Source: QHXW01 sp035297145
Lineage (GTDB): Bacteria; Acidobacteriota; Terriglobia; Bryobacterales; Bryobacteraceae
Direction of reading: 5' to 3'
Assembly (NCBI GenBank): GCA_035297145.1
Contig: DATGZN010000101.1
Span: 1 to 64,000, forward strand
DNA length: 64,000 nt
The translations under genes were made by a program, and so were the position numbers. Positions 15,636 through 25,028 of the stretch are shown here, piece after piece (within the stretch, counting starts at the first letter, position 1; each line of letters starts with the position of its first letter). The notes below the pieces were generated by a model. The model did no database searches and was not told the origin of the DNA. It worked only from the letters and a program-made list of their open reading frames with translations.

Positions 15636-16853
15636 TCAGGCTATAACCAGATCCGGATTGATGTCCACACCCAGCCCGGGACCCTGGGGCACTGAAATGT
15701 TGCCCTCCTGGTCGACTGCAGGCGGGTTGCGGAAAATCGCAAAGCGCTTGCTGTAGTCGCAAATCGGCGGGTCGTGCGTGAGTTCCAGCAAGTTGCCTCG
15801 AGGCCAGGATGCCACGAGGTGCAATGCGGCAATGTTGCCGATGGGTTCCTCTATGGCACAGTGAGGTGTGACCTGCCGGTCGAAAGCCTCGGCTAGCACC
15901 CCGATCTTTCGCATATCGCTGATTCCGCCAGCGAGCATAGTCTCCGGTTGCAGGATATCGAAGACGCCCTGCTGGAGCATCCAGTGGAATTCGTGAACGC
16001 CGAAGTTGTTTTCTCCTCCGGCAATAGGGATACCGGCCTGCTTCCTGAGCTCGGCGTGCTGCTCGAACGCAAAACGCGGCAAGGGCTCTTCCAGCCACGC
16101 ACAGTGAAGGCGTTCCAGTTCGTGCGCCGTCTCCAAAGCGCGGCGGAAATCCCAGAGTGCGCCTGGCTGCCAATGCTCGGGATTCTCCGCCTGGTTTGCA
16201 TCCGTCATGATTTGCATCCGCTCGCCGATTCTCGCGCGTACTGCCTCCACAACCGCGATGTCTTCTTTGAAGGTGGGATTGTGCAAGCGCAACTTGATCG
16301 CCTTCCAGCCTTGGGCTGCCAATTCAGCGGCCATGTTTGCCCGCTCCTCCGGCTTCGAAAGCTTGACCATCGCGGCGTAGGTACCGACTTTGTCCCTGCC
16401 GCCGCCAAGCAACTTGTAGATAGGCTGTCCGCAGGCTTTGCCTACCAAGTCCCAGAGGGCGATATCCACGTTAGCGCCCCCGTTGTACCTTTCGCACACA
16501 CCCTCGTAACGCATCCGGGCATAATGCTGCTCCGTGTCGAACGGATCTTTGCCGACGAGTACCTGTTGCACCACAGGCAGCAAAGCCGCGTCGATGGAAG
16601 GGCCAATCCCCACCAGACCCTGGTCGGTCCGCACCTCGAGGAACGCTCCACCCCCCACCTGAAAGTTCATAGTGCGGCCCGGGGCGTACCAAGCTGGCTG
16701 CAGAGTTCCCAATTCCTTAACCACCTTAAGGCGAACGAGCCGCACCTCGGTGATCTTCATGCGCCCGGCTCGGCGCCCCGACTCCTGGGCAGGTAGAGGT
16801 GCAGCTCCCATGGTCAACGACCCGAGACTTGCGACGAAGCTTCTCCGATTCAT
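15636..16853 (-). CDS. Enolase-superfamily enzyme (mandelate racemase / muconate-lactonizing type) with a Tat-like signal
   Basis: A 405-residue protein. A twin-Arg leader (NRRSFVASLGSLTMG) is followed by the two-domain enolase-superfamily fold. Metal-ligand motifs appear as TDANQ, WLEEPL and AGGENNF, and a candidate general base as TPHCAIEEP. The usual KxK is seen as AIKLRLH, so the second Lys is Arg. Substrates are usually sugar acids; which one cannot be read here. The ATG at 16853 is chosen because the Tat leader begins there. Predicted export is unusual for this superfamily but common in acidobacterial paralogs. Confidence 0.85.
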   Translation of the reverse strand: MNRRSFVASLGSLTMGAAPLPAQESGRRAGRMKITEVRLVRLKVVKELGTLQPAWYAPGRTMNFQVGGGAFLEVRTDQGLVGIGPSIDAALLPVVQQVLVGKDPFDTEQHYARMRYEGVCERYNGGANVDIALWDLVGKACGQPIYKLLGGGRDKVGTYAAMVKLSKPEERANMAAELAAQGWKAIKLRLHNPTFKEDIAVVEAVRARIGERMQIMTDANQAENPEHWQPGALWDFRRALETAHELERLHCAWLEEPLPRFAFEQHAELRKQAGIPIAGGENNFGVHEFHWMLQQGVFDILQPETMLAGGISDMRKIGVLAEAFDRQVTPHCAIEEPIGNIAALHLVASWPRGNLLELTHDPPICDYSKRFAIFRNPPAVDQEGNISVPQGPGLGVDINPDLVIA

Positions 16854-16953
16854 CACGCCTCCACTCCGGCCTCTAATAATGACACGGCGGTAACGGAGCG
16901 TCCTTCTGCTGGCCTGCTGCTCGCAGGTTTTCAAACCGCATTACTAAGCCGCC

Positions 16954-18636
16954 TCAAGGTCGTGACGGCGGGGCCTCCGGCCTGGCGTTATCGCTATGGA
17001 GACCGCCGGAGCTGCGAAGTACGTTCCGCTTGGCCTCGATATTTTCGGGGAACGCTTTCAGGAAGCGTACGTAAGTTTGGCGTGCAAGCGCTAATTGGTG
17101 ATTGGCGGCATAAAGCAGGGCGAGATGCTGGTAAGGAGCTACGAGCAAAGGATCGAGCTGCAATGTCTTCTCAAGATATTTGATCGCGTTCGCATTATCT
17201 CCGGCGTTTTCCGCGGCAAGAGCCATGTCATCATAAAGCAAGGCTGAGGTGGGTTCGACGGCAAGCGCTTTGTCGAATAGGGCCTCCGCGTCTGCCTCTG
17301 CTTTTGTCCCACCCATAATCTGGCCCATCGCCCGCAGTAAAACCGGATCGTTCGGAAAATCATTCCACGCCGAAGACAACAGCTGATAACCGCGGCGAAC
17401 GAACGGAAACGACTCCAATTGGCTGCCGACCCGTGCATAGGCAAGGCCCAGGTTGCGTTCCGCAAACTGGGGCGGCGGATTGTGCCACGGTACCAGCTCA
17501 TCTTCATTGGTTGCCGGGGCGCTGCCGTCCACGAGGGACGTGGCACGCAGGGCGGCCAGTTCTCGCGGGGTATAGATGGCGATGCGATGGTCGGTGAGGA
17601 TGGTGTGCCCGCCTCGCCCTGCTGGCAGGCGCGGCATGTGGCAGGCGAAGCAATTCTGGTTGGGCTTGGGATGCGACGCCAAAAGCGCCGCCCCGTGGCA
17701 GTGGAGGCAGCGGTCGCGAAAATAGGCGACCGGATCCTGCGGGAGCGCATGCGGATCGTGGCAGGCGCCGCACCAGAGCTTATCCCCGCTCTTCCGCGCA
17801 CATTCACTCAACGCGAGTTGCTGCGACTGGCTGATGATGGTGAGAGCGTTCGGGTGCGCAGGGCCTCGCGACGACTGATAAACGTAAACCGTGTAGACGT
17901 CTTCGAGATTCTCACCGGCGTGAAAATCAGTAATCTGTTTGCCAGGATTCGGAATGCCCACTTCGCCGTCCAAGTGGCACTGCTCGCAAACGCTGTCGCG
18001 GGCGCGCGGCGGGAGCTTTGCCGGATTGATGATCGATCCTGGCACTGGATTGCGGAGGTGCACCGTCGCGGGCCCATGGCATCGCTCGCAGGTAATCGCT
18101 TCCGCTGCAAACGGAGGGTTGCGGTATGCGTTTAACGTACCGGCTATCGGAAGCGCCTCCCCGACGTGGCAAAAAAGGCACTGCGGCCGGACAGCCCGGT
18201 AGAAATCCGGAGCCTTCAAATTCTCGTACCCGGGTGATATTCCCCATCCGAACTCTGCGTAATAGCTCAACGGCGACTCAAACAGGTGGTTGCCAACCTG
18301 GATGAGATAAGAGACGGCGTGCGCCCCGGAGCCGACCGAATAGGCTATGGAATACTGCGAGGTGAGACCGTCGCGCTCCATCCGCTGGGTCATGTGATCG
18401 GTCGATGAACGAATGGTGAAGCGAGTGCCGGAAACGCTGTGGTACAACGTGCCGGAAGGTCCCCGTCCAGGCGGTCCCATGGAATGGGCCATCGGCGTCG
18501 CCAAGAAACCCTGCACTTCTCTTGGGTGACAGCGGGCACAGGGCTGCCCGGAAAACGCGGGAAAGGAACACACGATGACCAGGCTTGTGGCACCGAGCAG
18601 GCGGCCTTTCTTGAATCCGGGTCGTGGCCTCATCAA
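16954..18636 (-). CDS. Seven-heme cytochrome c with C-terminal tetratricopeptide repeats
   Basis: A 560-residue exported protein. Seven CxxCH sites are visible: CARCH at 33-37, then CLFCH, CERCH, CEQCH, CGACH, CLHCH and CFACH, all in the N-terminal 340 residues. The C-terminal third has TPR-like helices (ALFDKALAVEPTSALLYDDMA, then AIKYLEKTLQLDPLLVAPYQHL). Such proteins occur in acidobacteria and planctomycetes as periplasmic electron-transfer or scaffold proteins; no catalytic site is evident. It is divergent from the dienelactone hydrolase gene. The 258 bases upstream (18637-18894) show no further gene. Confidence 0.87.
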   Translation of the reverse strand: MMRPRPGFKKGRLLGATSLVIVCSFPAFSGQPCARCHPREVQGFLATPMAHSMGPPGRGPSGTLYHSVSGTRFTIRSSTDHMTQRMERDGLTSQYSIAYSVGSGAHAVSYLIQVGNHLFESPLSYYAEFGWGISPGYENLKAPDFYRAVRPQCLFCHVGEALPIAGTLNAYRNPPFAAEAITCERCHGPATVHLRNPVPGSIINPAKLPPRARDSVCEQCHLDGEVGIPNPGKQITDFHAGENLEDVYTVYVYQSSRGPAHPNALTIISQSQQLALSECARKSGDKLWCGACHDPHALPQDPVAYFRDRCLHCHGAALLASHPKPNQNCFACHMPRLPAGRGGHTILTDHRIAIYTPRELAALRATSLVDGSAPATNEDELVPWHNPPPQFAERNLGLAYARVGSQLESFPFVRRGYQLLSSAWNDFPNDPVLLRAMGQIMGGTKAEADAEALFDKALAVEPTSALLYDDMALAAENAGDNANAIKYLEKTLQLDPLLVAPYQHLALLYAANHQLALARQTYVRFLKAFPENIEAKRNVLRSSGGLHSDNARPEAPPSRP

Positions 18637-18894
18637 AGTACACTATTCTAATCTACCCCCGCGCCGCGCCAGCGCACACATCCCGTGAGTCGCGATCGAG
18701 GAAGTTCTGGGATTGGGAACGAGAAACGCGCCTGGCTCCGCCTATGTTGGGAACACGGACTGGGCTCACATTCCAGTTGCCATGCCGGCCTCAGGGGAGT
18801 AATCCTCAACTCTCAACGGACCGGGAACGGATAGGTATAATGGCGCGATACGAGTGCGGTTTTGCCGCGCAAAGAGGCGACGAGGAGATAGAGC

Positions 18895-19758
18895 ATGTGT
18901 GATCAGGATCATTTCGAAAACGACCGGCAGAAGTATGAAGCTCTCGGTTTGGTGACGCGTAAGCAGTTCGGCCTCATGTTGGGAGCGGGCGTCGCGATGA
19001 TGCTGCCGAAGCTGGCCAATGCCGCCACCGTGACTGAAGCGGACGTGACGGTGACGACACCGGACGGCGTGGCGGACTGCTACTTCGTCCATCCGGCGAG
19101 TGGCACAGCTCCGGGAGTTCTGGTGTGGCCGGACATATTCGGGCTGCGCCCGGCGTTTCGCAACATGGGCAAACGGCTCGCCGAATCGGGGTATGCGGTG
19201 CTGGTGGTGAATCCTTTCTACCGTGTCAAGAAAGCCCCGACTGCGGACGCCGGCGGCGCAACTCCAGTCCAGGACCTGATGCCGCTCGCACGAGCTTTGA
19301 CTGAAACGACGCAAATGACCGATGCAAAGGCGTTCATTGGCTGGCTGGACGGGCAACAATCGGTTGCGAAAGATCGGAAGATGGGCACACAGGGCTATTG
19401 CATGGGTGGCCCGATTGCGTTTCGGACGGCGGCGGCCGCGCCGGATCGTGTGGGAGCAGTCGCCTCATTCCATGGCGGCGGACTTGTGACCGACGCGCCA
19501 AACAGCCCGCACCTTCAGGCGGCAAAATCCAAGGCGCAGTTCCTCATTGCGATCGCGGAAAATGATGACGCGCGCTCTCCCAACGACAAGACCGTTCTGA
19601 AGGAGACGTTTGCCAAGGCAAACCTTCCGGCGGAAATCGAAGTGTACGCTGGCGCGGCGCATGGCTGGTGCCCTCCGGATTCGCGGGTCTACAACGAGGC
19701 ACAAGCCGAGAAGGCATGGAGCCGCTTGCTCGTGCTGTACGGAAAAGCGCTGGCCTGA
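18895..19758 (+). CDS. Dienelactone hydrolase family protein
   Basis: A 287-residue alpha/beta hydrolase. A Tat-like leader (TRKQFGLMLGAGVAMML) is followed by the dienelactone hydrolase core. The triad candidates are the Cys of GYCMGG (about residue 167), the Asp of AENDD and the His of GAAHGW. Members cleave cyclic or ester bonds of small aromatics or lactones. The start ATG has GAGGAG a few bases upstream. It is monocistronic, with 125 bases before the next gene. Confidence 0.87.
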   Translation: MCDQDHFENDRQKYEALGLVTRKQFGLMLGAGVAMMLPKLANAATVTEADVTVTTPDGVADCYFVHPASGTAPGVLVWPDIFGLRPAFRNMGKRLAESGYAVLVVNPFYRVKKAPTADAGGATPVQDLMPLARALTETTQMTDAKAFIGWLDGQQSVAKDRKMGTQGYCMGGPIAFRTAAAAPDRVGAVASFHGGGLVTDAPNSPHLQAAKSKAQFLIAIAENDDARSPNDKTVLKETFAKANLPAEIEVYAGAAHGWCPPDSRVYNEAQAEKAWSRLLVLYGKALA

Positions 19759-19883
19759 AAAGAGCCGCACTCGATACACCTTCCATTGCCGAACCGATGA
19801 ACAAGAAGGCCGCTTCGCAACACCCTTGTCCGTTCCATAACATTTCGCGGGACAGGGACGGCGCCTGCGGTTAGGATTGCGCC

Positions 19884-20654
19884 ATGCGAATACAACATTT
19901 TCAGTTGCTGCTGGTTGCTTGTCTGGTTACGGGCACGTTATGGGCGGCGAACGATCCCTTCGTAGGCAAATGGAAGGTGGACCCGTCCAGAAGCAAACTC
20001 ACCGACGAAATGAAAGTTGAGGCCGTGGGTGCAAACAAATATGCCATCACCTTTGAACCCGGCGCAGTCGACACAATCGTGGCCGACGGGAGTGACCAGC
20101 CGGCGTTGCAGGGGACCACGCTGTCCGTCACGGTGGAGGGGCCAAACAACTGGAAGGTTGTTCGAAAGAAGGAAGGCCGCACGATCGTCACGGGGTATTG
20201 GACGCTTTCCGGAGACGGCACGAAACTCAACGACGACTTTACCTATTACCCACCCGATGGTCCTACAGTGAAATTGCATTACGTGTATGAGCGGACTGCG
20301 GGGAGCACAGGGTTCACGGGCACATGGGATAGCATGACCGCGGAGGTGGACTCGTCGATCGAGCTCGCGATCCAGCCCTACGAGGGCGATGGCCTCTCAT
20401 TTAACGGGTCCGTTGCACGCATGAGCATCAAGTTCGACGGGAATGATTATCCGGATCCGAAAGCGGCTCCAGGCTCCGCATCTTCGGGCCGCCGCGTGAA
20501 CGAGCGCAGCCTGGAAATCACAGACAAATTGCAAGGCAAGATTACGGAGACCCGGCGGATCGAGCTTTCTGCAGATCTCAAGACCTTGACGATGTCCATG
20601 CTCCCGGTGGGGGAAAGCGAGCCTAAGAACATTCTGGTGTTTGAACGGGAATAG
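19884..20654 (+). CDS. Secreted protein of unknown function
   Basis: A 256-residue protein. A clear signal peptide (about residues 1-21, ending LWA) is followed by a beta-rich chain. DPFVGKWKVDPSRSKL near the start is a pattern met in lipocalin-like secreted proteins of acidobacteria (FxGTWxxxxxxS). The same pattern appears a second time as STGFTGTWDSMTAE near residue 140, so the protein seems to be two tandem beta-barrel-like halves. No catalytic motif is seen. Ten bases separate it from the next gene, which suggests one transcript. Confidence 0.65.
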   Translation: MRIQHFQLLLVACLVTGTLWAANDPFVGKWKVDPSRSKLTDEMKVEAVGANKYAITFEPGAVDTIVADGSDQPALQGTTLSVTVEGPNNWKVVRKKEGRTIVTGYWTLSGDGTKLNDDFTYYPPDGPTVKLHYVYERTAGSTGFTGTWDSMTAEVDSSIELAIQPYEGDGLSFNGSVARMSIKFDGNDYPDPKAAPGSASSGRRVNERSLEITDKLQGKITETRRIELSADLKTLTMSMLPVGESEPKNILVFERE

Positions 20655-20664
20655 GAAGAAATCA

Positions 20665-21837
20665 ATGCTCAAACACTTAGTGCGGAAGATTGCAGCTCTC
20701 TTAATCGCCGGCTTGTCTCTGGTGATTGCATCGCAACCGGCTCGAGCCGCGGAGCCGGTGAAGATTCCCACCGCCGCCGACCGGTGGACGACGGTAGCCG
20801 GCACCGTGAACTTTGTGGAGCACATGGGAAAGCCGTCTATTGAATTGCAACCAGGCGACTATAGAAAAGGTATTCCCTCGGGAATGGCATCGCTCAAGGA
20901 CTTTCAGTTTGGCAACGGAACCATCGAGTATGACGTTTCTGCCGAAAGTGGAATGGGCGCGGCCTTCATGTTCCGCGCCGCGAGCAAAGAGAACTTCGAG
21001 ATGTTCTATCTGCGGCCTCGCCCGAACTGCCAGGAGGCTCCGGACTGCGTGCAATACGCCCCGCAGACGCATGGTGCTCTGCTGTGGGATATGTTCCCGC
21101 AATATCAGGGGCCGGCTCCGCTTCATTCGGGGAAATGGAACCATGTGAAACTCGTGATCTCGGGCAAGCGCATGAACATTTACGTCAATGGGGCAACCCA
21201 GCCTACGTTGAAAGTCAGCCGCCTTGAGGGCGACACGGACCAAGGCGGCCTGATGTTGGCAGGGCCAGGTTCCTTTGCTGACCTGACGGTGAAGCCGGAT
21301 GAGGTGGAAGGCCTGCCGCCCGATACCGAACCGGACGAGACGGCATCCGACGATCGCTTCGTGCGGCATTGGCAAATCTCGGCATTTTCGAAGCTGGCGG
21401 AAGGTCAGGCGCCAGTCTATGCCGACTTGCCTGACGCCTCGGCCAAGTGGGTTCCGCTCGAGGCGGAGCGGGGCGGCCTCATTAACGCGAGTCGGGTTTA
21501 TGGGTTGCCTCTGCCGAGGGGGCAGCGCGCCCTGGTATGGCTCAAGACGACCATCCATTCCAGCGGCGCCCAACAGCAACACGCTTCATTCGGGTGGCTT
21601 CGCGAGGCATTCGTTTTTGTAAATGGCCAACTGGTTTACGCAGACAAGAATCTTTATCAGCCCCCGGCTGCGCGCAAGACGCCGGATGGGCGCCTGTCGC
21701 TCGAAAACGGCTCCTTGATGCTGCCCCTCAAGGCCGGTGATAATGAAGTCGCAGTGGCGGTCGTAAACAACTTTTACGGCTGGGGAATTAAAGTGCACTT
21801 CGACGATGTGAAGGACATTGTCATGGTCCGCCAGTAA
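20665..21837 (+). CDS. Secreted two-domain carbohydrate-binding-like protein (LamG/DUF1080-like plus C-terminal beta domain)
   Basis: A 390-residue protein with a signal peptide (about residues 1-28, ending ARA). The first half resembles concanavalin-type folds: FGNGTIEYDV, GAAFMFRAASKENFEMFYLRPR, then GKWNHVKLVISGKRMNIYVNG are the usual strands of DUF1080/LamG modules. The second half, after about residue 215, looks like a galactose-binding-type beta sandwich (FVFVNGQLVYADKNLYQPPAA). The start ATG 20665 has AGGAAG upstream. It may bind or modify glycans at the cell surface. It lies 30 bases before a LytS-type kinase. Confidence 0.7.
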   Translation: MLKHLVRKIAALLIAGLSLVIASQPARAAEPVKIPTAADRWTTVAGTVNFVEHMGKPSIELQPGDYRKGIPSGMASLKDFQFGNGTIEYDVSAESGMGAAFMFRAASKENFEMFYLRPRPNCQEAPDCVQYAPQTHGALLWDMFPQYQGPAPLHSGKWNHVKLVISGKRMNIYVNGATQPTLKVSRLEGDTDQGGLMLAGPGSFADLTVKPDEVEGLPPDTEPDETASDDRFVRHWQISAFSKLAEGQAPVYADLPDASAKWVPLEAERGGLINASRVYGLPLPRGQRALVWLKTTIHSSGAQQQHASFGWLREAFVFVNGQLVYADKNLYQPPAARKTPDGRLSLENGSLMLPLKAGDNEVAVAVVNNFYGWGIKVHFDDVKDIVMVRQ

Positions 21838-21867
21838 CTGTGCGACTGCCTGCGAGGCAGGAGACCT

Positions 21868-23001
21868 TTGGCGATCAATATAAGAGAACGCACAGCGTTT
21901 GCCAAATGGGCGTTAAACAACCGGTGGGGTCGCTGGATCTCGGCGGCACTGCTGTGGAGCCTCCTGGGCCTGCTGTTTGCACTGCCCGCTCTTTCATCTC
22001 CCAACTGGAACCGATCTCTGCTTGCCTCGCTTAGCTTCTGGTGGGCCTGGGGGCTGGTCACCCCTCTCATTTTCTGGACGGATGCGCGACTTCCCTTCAA
22101 GGAAAACCAGCTCGGGATGCGCGTACTGGCGCATTTCCTCGCGAGCATTGCTCTAACCCTTCTCGACTCCTATGTGTTCTTCGCGATGATCGCCTTAGTG
22201 CGCCTCGGTGCATGGAGCTCACTGGAGATCACACAGTTTCTGGCCAATGCGTTCAACGAAGGGATTCTTTGGAGGTGGCTTGTGTACTGGGCCATCTTTG
22301 GCGCGCGCCAGACTTTCCGATACTATGAACACTATCTTGCCAGTGAACTGCGGCTAGAGCGAATGGAGCGCAGCTTATCGCAAGCGCGCCTGAATGCACT
22401 ACGCATGCAGCTTGATCCGCATTTTCTCTTCAATGCGCTCAACACCATCTCGTCGCAGGTGGAGCGCGACCCGCGGCTGGCGCGCAGTATGATCGAACAT
22501 CTCGGCGATCTACTTCGCCTCTCGCTCGAGGTGAGGGACAGACAGGAGATCCCGCTGGCAGAGGAGTTGGCTTTTCTCGACCACTACGTTGCCATCCAGA
22601 AGATTCGTTTTGGAGACAATCTGCGCATTGAAACCAGCGTTGCTCCCGAGGTGAAGTACGCACTGGTGCCCTGCCTCATCGTGCAGCCGCTGGTCGAGAA
22701 TGCAATTCGTCACGGGATCTCGCGCCGCGCGTCAGGTGGAGTGGTGACGGTCACCGCGGAACGCAACATGGAGCACGTGGAGATTCGGGTAACGGACGAC
22801 GGCGCGGGATTGCCGCCGGGCTGGACGCTCGCAACATCCTCAGGTATGGGACTGTCCGTCACGCGCGAACGCATCGTTGGTCTCCATCCTGACGGAAATA
22901 GCCGCTTCTTCGTCCGGCCGCGTAACGGAGGCGGAACAGAGGTGGAGATCTCGTTGCCGCTACGATTCGCAGGAGAGCCAGCCAGTGGCCCAACCCGCTG
23001 A
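21868..23001 (+). CDS. LytS/YpdA-type sensor histidine kinase
   Basis: A 377-residue protein. Four membrane spans lie in the first 150 residues without a recognisable sensor domain. A His_kinase (LytS-type) dimerisation box follows, with LRMQLDPHFLFNALNTIS, whose His is the phosphorylation site. The ATPase domain has the N box VENAIRHG and the G box DDGAGLP. The start is TTG 21868, with AGGAG four bases upstream. It pairs with the overlapping LytTR regulator. The signal is unknown. Confidence 0.9.
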   Translation: MAINIRERTAFAKWALNNRWGRWISAALLWSLLGLLFALPALSSPNWNRSLLASLSFWWAWGLVTPLIFWTDARLPFKENQLGMRVLAHFLASIALTLLDSYVFFAMIALVRLGAWSSLEITQFLANAFNEGILWRWLVYWAIFGARQTFRYYEHYLASELRLERMERSLSQARLNALRMQLDPHFLFNALNTISSQVERDPRLARSMIEHLGDLLRLSLEVRDRQEIPLAEELAFLDHYVAIQKIRFGDNLRIETSVAPEVKYALVPCLIVQPLVENAIRHGISRRASGGVVTVTAERNMEHVEIRVTDDGAGLPPGWTLATSSGMGLSVTRERIVGLHPDGNSRFFVRPRNGGGTEVEISLPLRFAGEPASGPTR

Positions 23002-23767
23002 ACGGATCCGCGTTCTCGTGGTGGATGATGAAGCGCCCGCACGCCAGCGCCTTATCGATCTGCTCAAAAAGGATCCGCAGGTGGGAAGCGTACTGGAAGC
23101 GGTAAACGGAAAAGCTGCCGTGGAGATGATCGGACGCGAGGCCGTGGACCTCGTCTTTCTCGATGTGCAGATGCCCGAGCTCGACGGCCTGCAGGTAATT
23201 GAGACCGTCGGTGCGCGGGCGATGCCGCTCACTGTATTTGTCACTGCCTACGATGAGCACGCCATCCGCGCATTCGAAGCGAATGCACTCGATTATCTGC
23301 TGAAGCCGTTCAGTGATGAACGGTGGGAAGCCGCGCTTGCCCGCGCCAAGACTCGCCACGATGAGCTGAGCCTGCGGGAATTTGGCCGCAGCGTGTTGCG
23401 CATGCTAGCCACGCGATCGCGGGTCGGCCGCTATCTTGATCGCCTGGTGGTGAAGGGCAGTGGAACCACGCGCTTCATTCGGGTAGCCGACATCGACTGG
23501 ATTGAAGGCGCAGGAGTTTATGTGAATCTGCACATCGCCGGCAAAGAGTTGCTCTACCGATCCGCACTGAACGAGCTAGGCGGCCATCTCGATCCCATGC
23601 GATTCATCCGCGTTCATCGATCCTCCATCGTTAACATAGACAGTATCCTTGAGCTTCAGCCCATTTCTCACGGCGAATTCGAGCTCGTTCTGAAGGACGG
23701 CCACCGCTCACGCGTCAGCAGAACCTATCGCATACAGCTTGAGAGGCGCCTGGGCCAATCCTTGTGA
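22985..23767 (+). CDS. LytTR-family response regulator
   Basis: An N-terminal receiver domain (VLVVDDE, then FLDVQMPELDG with the phospho-acceptor Asp, FVTAYDEHAIRAFEANALDYLLKP) is joined to a C-terminal LytTR DNA-binding domain (DIDWIEGAGVYVNLHI, RFIRVHRSSIVNIDSI). The start is taken as GTG 22985, overlapping the kinase gene by 17 bases, because the receiver fold begins right after it; an ATG at 22877 would add 36 residues lying inside the kinase. It forms a two-component system with the kinase. Targets are not visible, though the secreted proteins upstream are candidates. Confidence 0.9.
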   Translation: MAQPAERIRVLVVDDEAPARQRLIDLLKKDPQVGSVLEAVNGKAAVEMIGREAVDLVFLDVQMPELDGLQVIETVGARAMPLTVFVTAYDEHAIRAFEANALDYLLKPFSDERWEAALARAKTRHDELSLREFGRSVLRMLATRSRVGRYLDRLVVKGSGTTRFIRVADIDWIEGAGVYVNLHIAGKELLYRSALNELGGHLDPMRFIRVHRSSIVNIDSILELQPISHGEFELVLKDGHRSRVSRTYRIQLERRLGQSL

Positions 23768-23878
23768 CGATGCAAACTGGGCGAGAAGTCCAAATTCCAG
23801 TCCTCATGCCGACTTGCGAGGCGCAGTTGCGCGCGACATCAGAAATCGAGATAGTGTTCTAGGATCGGAGTTTCCAGC

Positions 23879-24898
23879 ATGGTGAAATTCTTTAGAGTTG
23901 CCGTATGCATTGGAGTTCTGCTGCTTGGCGGACGCCTATTCGCACAGCAGACGGCGCCGCACAAACCCTGCCCGCCGGAGGGATTTAGCGGCGGATTCAG
24001 CTACGGTTGTCCGCAGAAACAGTTTGCGAACCCATCGGACATCTCGGGTATGATGGCGGCGCTGCCGGATAAGCCGTTCGCAACGCCCCAAGGCCTTCGC
24101 CATGTACTCGTAGTGTGCAGGGCGGCCGGCTGGGTACATACTTCCATTCCGTTGGCGGCGAAGATGGTTGAGTATCTCGGAGACAAGACGGGTGCGTGGA
24201 TGACGGACATCACATACGATTCCGCTGGGATCACACCTGAGAATCTCAAGCACTATGATGCGATCTTTCTCGACAGCACCACCGGCGAGTTTCTGGATGA
24301 TCCGAACGACAAAGCGTTGTCCGACTTGCGCCGGCAAGCGCTTCTGAGTTTTGTTAAGGGCGGCAAGGGTCTAGCTGGTATTCACGCCGCCACGGATACG
24401 TATCACACGAGCGGCCGTCCGCCTTCACCCGGCGCGGAATCCACAGCGGTAACGGGCACCTGGCCTGAATTCAACGAAATGATGGGCGGCTTCTTCAAGT
24501 TTCATTGGAGCTACCCGACTTTAATTCCCGTCAAGATTGACGATCCGCACAGCCCACTGACATCCATGTTTCCGGCCGGCGGCTATGAGATTGTCGACGA
24601 GACGTACACTTTCGCCCAGGACTCGTTCAGCCGCAAACGTGTTCACGTGTTGACCAGCGTCAACTACAAGAAGATGAGCGCGGAAGATAAGGCCAAGGAA
24701 CCCGCTGCTACCAGGCGCACCGATGGCGACTACGCATTGAGTTATATCCAACGCGTTGGCAATGGCCGTATATTTTACGAAGCGCACGGCCACGATGAGA
24801 AGATCTACTTTTCGCGGCCCTTTGTGGCCCACATGCTCGCGGGAATTCAGTATGCGCTCGGCGATCTAAAGGCTGACGATAGCCCAAGCGAAAAATAG
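23879..24898 (+). CDS. ThuA-family secreted protein
   Basis: A 339-residue protein. A signal peptide (about residues 1-23) is followed by a ThuA fold, a class I glutamine-amidotransferase-like domain: HYDAIFLDSTTGEFLDDP, GKGLAGIHAATDTYH, then FNEMMGGFFKFHW and DEIYTF-like strands near the middle (VDETYTFA). The family is linked to sugar metabolism (trehalose utilisation) but its activity is not established. Acidobacteria encode many exported copies. 111 bases separate it from the response regulator. Confidence 0.85.
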   Translation: MVKFFRVAVCIGVLLLGGRLFAQQTAPHKPCPPEGFSGGFSYGCPQKQFANPSDISGMMAALPDKPFATPQGLRHVLVVCRAAGWVHTSIPLAAKMVEYLGDKTGAWMTDITYDSAGITPENLKHYDAIFLDSTTGEFLDDPNDKALSDLRRQALLSFVKGGKGLAGIHAATDTYHTSGRPPSPGAESTAVTGTWPEFNEMMGGFFKFHWSYPTLIPVKIDDPHSPLTSMFPAGGYEIVDETYTFAQDSFSRKRVHVLTSVNYKKMSAEDKAKEPAATRRTDGDYALSYIQRVGNGRIFYEAHGHDEKIYFSRPFVAHMLAGIQYALGDLKADDSPSEK

Positions 24899-24916
24899 AA
24901 CACTACGACGGACAGA

Positions 24917-24963
24917 CTCGCCGGGCACATTCAGACATGGCGGCGCGTTTGGCACGGAAGGCT
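24917..24963 (+). repeat. Tail repeat, copy D (middle piece of the beta-lactamase-family tail)
   Basis: It starts at CTCGCCGGGCAC and continues as ATTCAGACATGGCGGCGCGT to the GGCACGGAAGGCTG segment, matching copy A from 10629 to about 10675. It lies 18 bases after the thuA stop. The word CTCGCCGGGCAC is also the break point in copies E and G. Confidence 0.75.
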
Positions 24964-25028
24964 GAGCGTGACCGCTCAGACCAATCCCAATATACGTGTA
25001 GAATGTTGCGATCAGGAGGAGTGCCACT

